64,000 nt of DNA from Magnolia sinica. Lineage: Eukaryota; Streptophyta; Magnoliopsida; Magnoliales; Magnoliaceae. The position numbers and the translations under genes were made by a program. How positions within the stretch are numbered: position 1 is the stretch's first letter; every line of letters starts with the position of its first letter. Below are positions 60,869-64,000 of this stretch, in pieces. The notes under the pieces were generated by a model. The model did no database searches and was not told where the DNA came from. It saw nothing but the letters and a program-made list of their open reading frames with translations. The stretch is taken from contig NC_080590.1 in NCBI RefSeq assembly GCF_029962835.1, positions 66,928,501 through 66,992,500 of the forward strand, read 5' to 3'.

Positions 60869-61675
60869 GTCTCAAATTTTGCGCCTGTCCCTGAATCTGT
60901 CTGAAAATGCAGCCAGAATCTGTCTCAAATTGTAGCCAAAATCTGTCCCAAATTCAGCCATAACCTGACCCAGATTTCAGCCTTAAAATTTTCCAAAAAA
61001 ATTAATCCCAGACCAGTCCATAAACATGTCTCTAAATCAGCCAATGTCCCAGCCAATTGTTCTTCCCGAATCCTGCTTCAATCAGTCCATACTTCAGCCT
61101 CATTAACAAATCTCAATACAAACTGTTTCCTAACCCTATCCTTAGTCCAGCCAACCTATAACAGTTTCTTAACATCCCTAGTTTTCTGACCTTTATGACT
61201 CCTTGAAAACCCCTGTGATAGTATTACCCATTATTTATGTCCATAAGAATATAGTCCTAGGATGGTGGGAGGAAGGTAGGATGATGTATTATCAGAACTC
61301 GAACAAATTTTGGAAAGATTTGACCGGATGGATGTCCGGTTTGAGAACAATGAGGGTGAACATGTTGTTTTTTTTTTTAATTTTTTTTTTTTATTATTTT
61401 TTTAATTTTTTAAAGATAGAAGCATAAAACTTTTTTCCAAAACCAATTTTAATAATGTAATAAGGATCTACTTCCTATCTAGATGATATCAAATTTCCAA
61501 AAGACTCCAATTAAGGTACCTTTTGATTGGATTCTTTAGTTGTCTATCTGCCTGATGCCAATCTTGAAAGAAGATCTTTCTTTGATCTATCCCCGGTGAA
61601 GGGAAGCCCTTGAAAAGCCTTCACACACCAACATTAGAGGGCTATGGACGTGAGAGAGATGAAAGCCGTCCACAA

Positions 61676-62333
61676 TGTTGACCACATGTGTGATGGAGAG
61701 AGAAGGGAGGAGGAGCAAAGAGCCTCTTAAGTGTCTCATCCTAGAGCTCTATGAAGAGTAAATTTCCATTAACTTGACGAAGCCAAGTTGGGATTGATAC
61801 AATTGCACCCCATCTCCCACATGTATGCTCCACACGTGTGCACAAGAAGAGGCCACCCACTTAGTCATATGTGGTAGCCTACTGAAGGAGCAGTCTCCTT
61901 TTTTGTTATTTCCAGTTTCCTTTTTATTGTTTCTATGTTTGGAAAGTATATTGTAGGATTTCCTTTTTATAGGTTTTCATATTTCATAAATCTAGGTTAT
62001 CTTGGAGATCATTTCAAGCAAGGATTTCTTATTTTTCAGAACTCTAGATTTTGTTAGAGATCTTTTCAGAGAAGTAACCTTGTATGCCTTTGTAAATAAG
62101 GCACAAACCATGCGTAATAGGACAGATTCACGCTATTTTTCTTTGTTTCTATACAGTGGCAGTTTTGGGGAGCAGTTGTGTGATTTCTAGTGCAAGACTA
62201 GTATCGAGATCTCTGTCTTTGCTTCTTTTGACTCACGGCATGTGGATCTGCCCACACTTGTGTGTCCTTTGAACATCCAATCTGGTGTGTAGAATTTCAT
62301 TTTGCAATTAGTGTCTTTCTTGATCTAGTTGCA
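61676..62333 (+). repeat. 3' (or second) LTR of element 4
   Basis: It starts TGTTGACCACATGTG and ends CTTGATCTAGTTGCA. It is collinear with 53727-54439. The TATA region is weakened to TTTGTAAATAAGG. Confidence 0.75.
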
Positions 62334-64000
62334 TATTGGTCTGAGACACCCTGTATGTCATATTCAGGCTTGACTAATACTCCCTCTGAAACAGATTTTC
62401 AGGAACTTGGAAAAAAATTGGGATGGAAAATGCAGTTCTCCGTTTTAGAAAGAAACACTTTACTACTGTCACAGTTTGCAATATCAATAATATTGGCCGA
62501 TACTATTGATGTCGCATGTCAGCGATACGAAATCAATGGGTAGTAACAAAGAAAAGCCCAGATTCTTGAATATCGATGATAATACTGCTGGATCTCGTAA
62601 TGTATTGGTAAGTATTGTTGATATTGTGAGGTATCGCTGTTGTTTTGTAAAAGTTTTTATTATGTATTGACAATATTTGTCGATAGCAATAGATATGGTT
62701 GATACTTCACAGGAAATGTACGCTGCCCTTGGTAAAAACACCAAAAATCGATTTTTTTCCCATTCTTCTGTAGATTTCTCTCTTCTAAGCTGTTAGCGGG
62801 TGGATTTTGGTCTATCCTTTGATTGGATTTAGGAGAAAAACCCACATCTGAAATCAAAATCAAGATTTTCTTGCATTTGGGGCCGTTTTTCATTGGGTCA
62901 GTAATTTTGCGTTTTGATCTTCTTCTTTTTTTAATCATATAAAATGATTGAGAAATGATAAGAAATCTTTGATTCTTCACGTTTTGCTTGGAAAATTAAG
63001 GATTTCAACATTCGATTTCGAGATTTGATGTAAGTGGACTGATTTAGGGGAAATTGGGAAAAGAAAATTTCCCCGATTTCTCCCAAATTGCTTGCAATGT
63101 TGCACTCCAAACATGAAATTAAGCATGTATAAGCCTTAATCTATTGATTTGTTAACTTTTGATCAAATTTCAAAAAATAAAATTATTTTTTAATTAAAAA
63201 AAAAATATTAGATTTTTTTTTTTTTTTTTCGAAATTTCCCTTCAACTAGCGACCAACAAGTGCAATTTGAAAGTATTTAGAAGTATTTGATGAAATGATC
63301 ATCACAGATACTCTAATTTCCCGATTTGAGTGTAGGTGGCCCGATGTGGGGGAAGTTGGGAAAAATTTGAAATTTCCCCAATTTCTCCCAAACTGCTTGC
63401 AATGTTGCAACTCGAAACATGAAATCAAGCATGTATGAGGCCCGATCTACTGATTTGTTAACTTTTTTCTAAAATTTGAAAAATAAAAAATATTTTTAAT
63501 TTTAAAAAATAATAATAAAGACATTTTTTTTTTCAAAATTTCCTTCAACCAGTTGTCAATTGAGAAAAATTTCAAAGTATTTAGGAGTGTTTGATGAAAT
63601 GATCATCACATGCACTCTAATTTTGACATTCGAGTGTAGGTAGCCTGATTTGGGGAGATTAGGTTTGTTAGACAACGCATGGCTTAAGACCCTATACAAA
63701 GGTAACCTATTATGTGCATTTTTTTGAGATGTTATGATTTAAGGTGTGTATTAAGGTCTTTTTTAACAATCCCTGGTTTCATTGAAAAATTCAACCAATT
63801 TCCCAATGTTTTCCAATGTTTTCCAAAAAGTGTGATAAATTATCTGATACAGATGATATATCCCGTGCGATAACTGATACGTATTTGTATCCCAAGGGTG
63901 CAATACGTAATGCGATACCTATATTTTGAACACTGACTGATATTTTGTTGCATGGAGTTTCCACTTGTAAGCTCCTTCCACCTCTTTCCTAAAATCCAAA
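62334..64000. other. Gene-free AT-rich repeat region
   Basis: No exon of the O-fucosyltransferase gene or any other gene is seen. Words such as GGCCGATACTATTGATG, GATATTGTGAGGTATCG and GCGATAACTGATACGTAT occur at both ends (62490-62720 and 63840-63930) around a tandem repeat. They could be the ends of one larger unclassified repeat element. Confidence 0.5.
63005..63665. repeat. Tandem repeat, period about 303 bp, just over two units
   Basis: The segment TGTARGTGGMCYGAT recurs at 63029, 63331 and 63635. In between, ATTTCTCCCAAAYTGCTTGC, GAAATGATCATCACA and homopolymer-rich parts keep the same order. Confidence 0.88.

Larger units (their letters stand above)
53727..62333 (+). mobile_element. 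Element 4: plus-strand LTR element carrying nested insertions
   Basis: Two direct LTRs enclose a leader full of CCAAAATCTGTC and CAGCC-type words (54458-54756, continued at 60870-61200). A gag N-terminal stub near 61290-61350 (ELEQILERFDRMDVRFENNE) and an AT-rich stretch follow. Nothing of pol is seen, so it is internally deleted or non-autonomous. LINE sequence and element 3 are nested inside the leader. No matching target duplication was found at the outer ends, and the right LTR is itself followed by a primer-site-like TTGGTCTGAGAC, so the two LTRs could come from two separate insertions. Confidence 0.6.

Overview
This window is nuclear DNA of a flowering plant. Two plant genes are recognisable: TIC20-I, a chloroplast-envelope protein, and the first exon of an O-fucosyltransferase family gene. 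Almost everything else is transposable elements of plant type, most of them broken and nested in one another. The many short dispersed repeats rich in GTGGGCCCAC words, and the TIC20/O-FucT proteins, would suit a magnoliid or related lineage, but that placement is inference.

Layout. 1-10499: a minus-strand Ty3/Gypsy element of the Tat lineage (gag, protease, RT, RNase H, second RNase H, integrase). Its integrase is split by a 4.16-kb non-coding element (A1, 1381-5541) with a 5-bp target duplication. 10500-21333: the gene-bearing stretch with TIC20-I (minus, two coding exons), a solo TRIM LTR, a palindromic repeat, a LINE remnant, two SINEs, a solo Tat LTR and a TIR element. 21334-31956: a second copy of the A family (A3, minus) into which a third (A2, 22744-28060, plus) has inserted. 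31957-41789: a decayed minus-strand Tekay/Del-like chromovirus. 41790-48022: LTR fragments of several families. 49283-49562: O-fucosyltransferase exon 1, plus. No second exon is visible in the remaining 14.4 kb, which holds hAT MITEs, a 5'-truncated LINE, a complete TRIM, and a large plus-strand LTR element (53727-62333) with LINE sequence and a deleted chromovirus (54880-59870) nested inside it. That chromovirus carries in one LTR a non-autonomous hAT-like element with two captured coiled-coil exons.

No bacterial-style operon, CRISPR, virus or toxin gene is present. The most interesting items are the gene-fragment-capturing hAT-like element, the giant non-coding A family with embedded tandem arrays, a TRIM with only 54 bp between its LTRs, an in-frame double-deletion chromovirus, and an unexplained acidic coiled-coil ORF upstream of a gag gene. 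Many insertions could be bounded exactly from target-site duplications read directly in the sequence.
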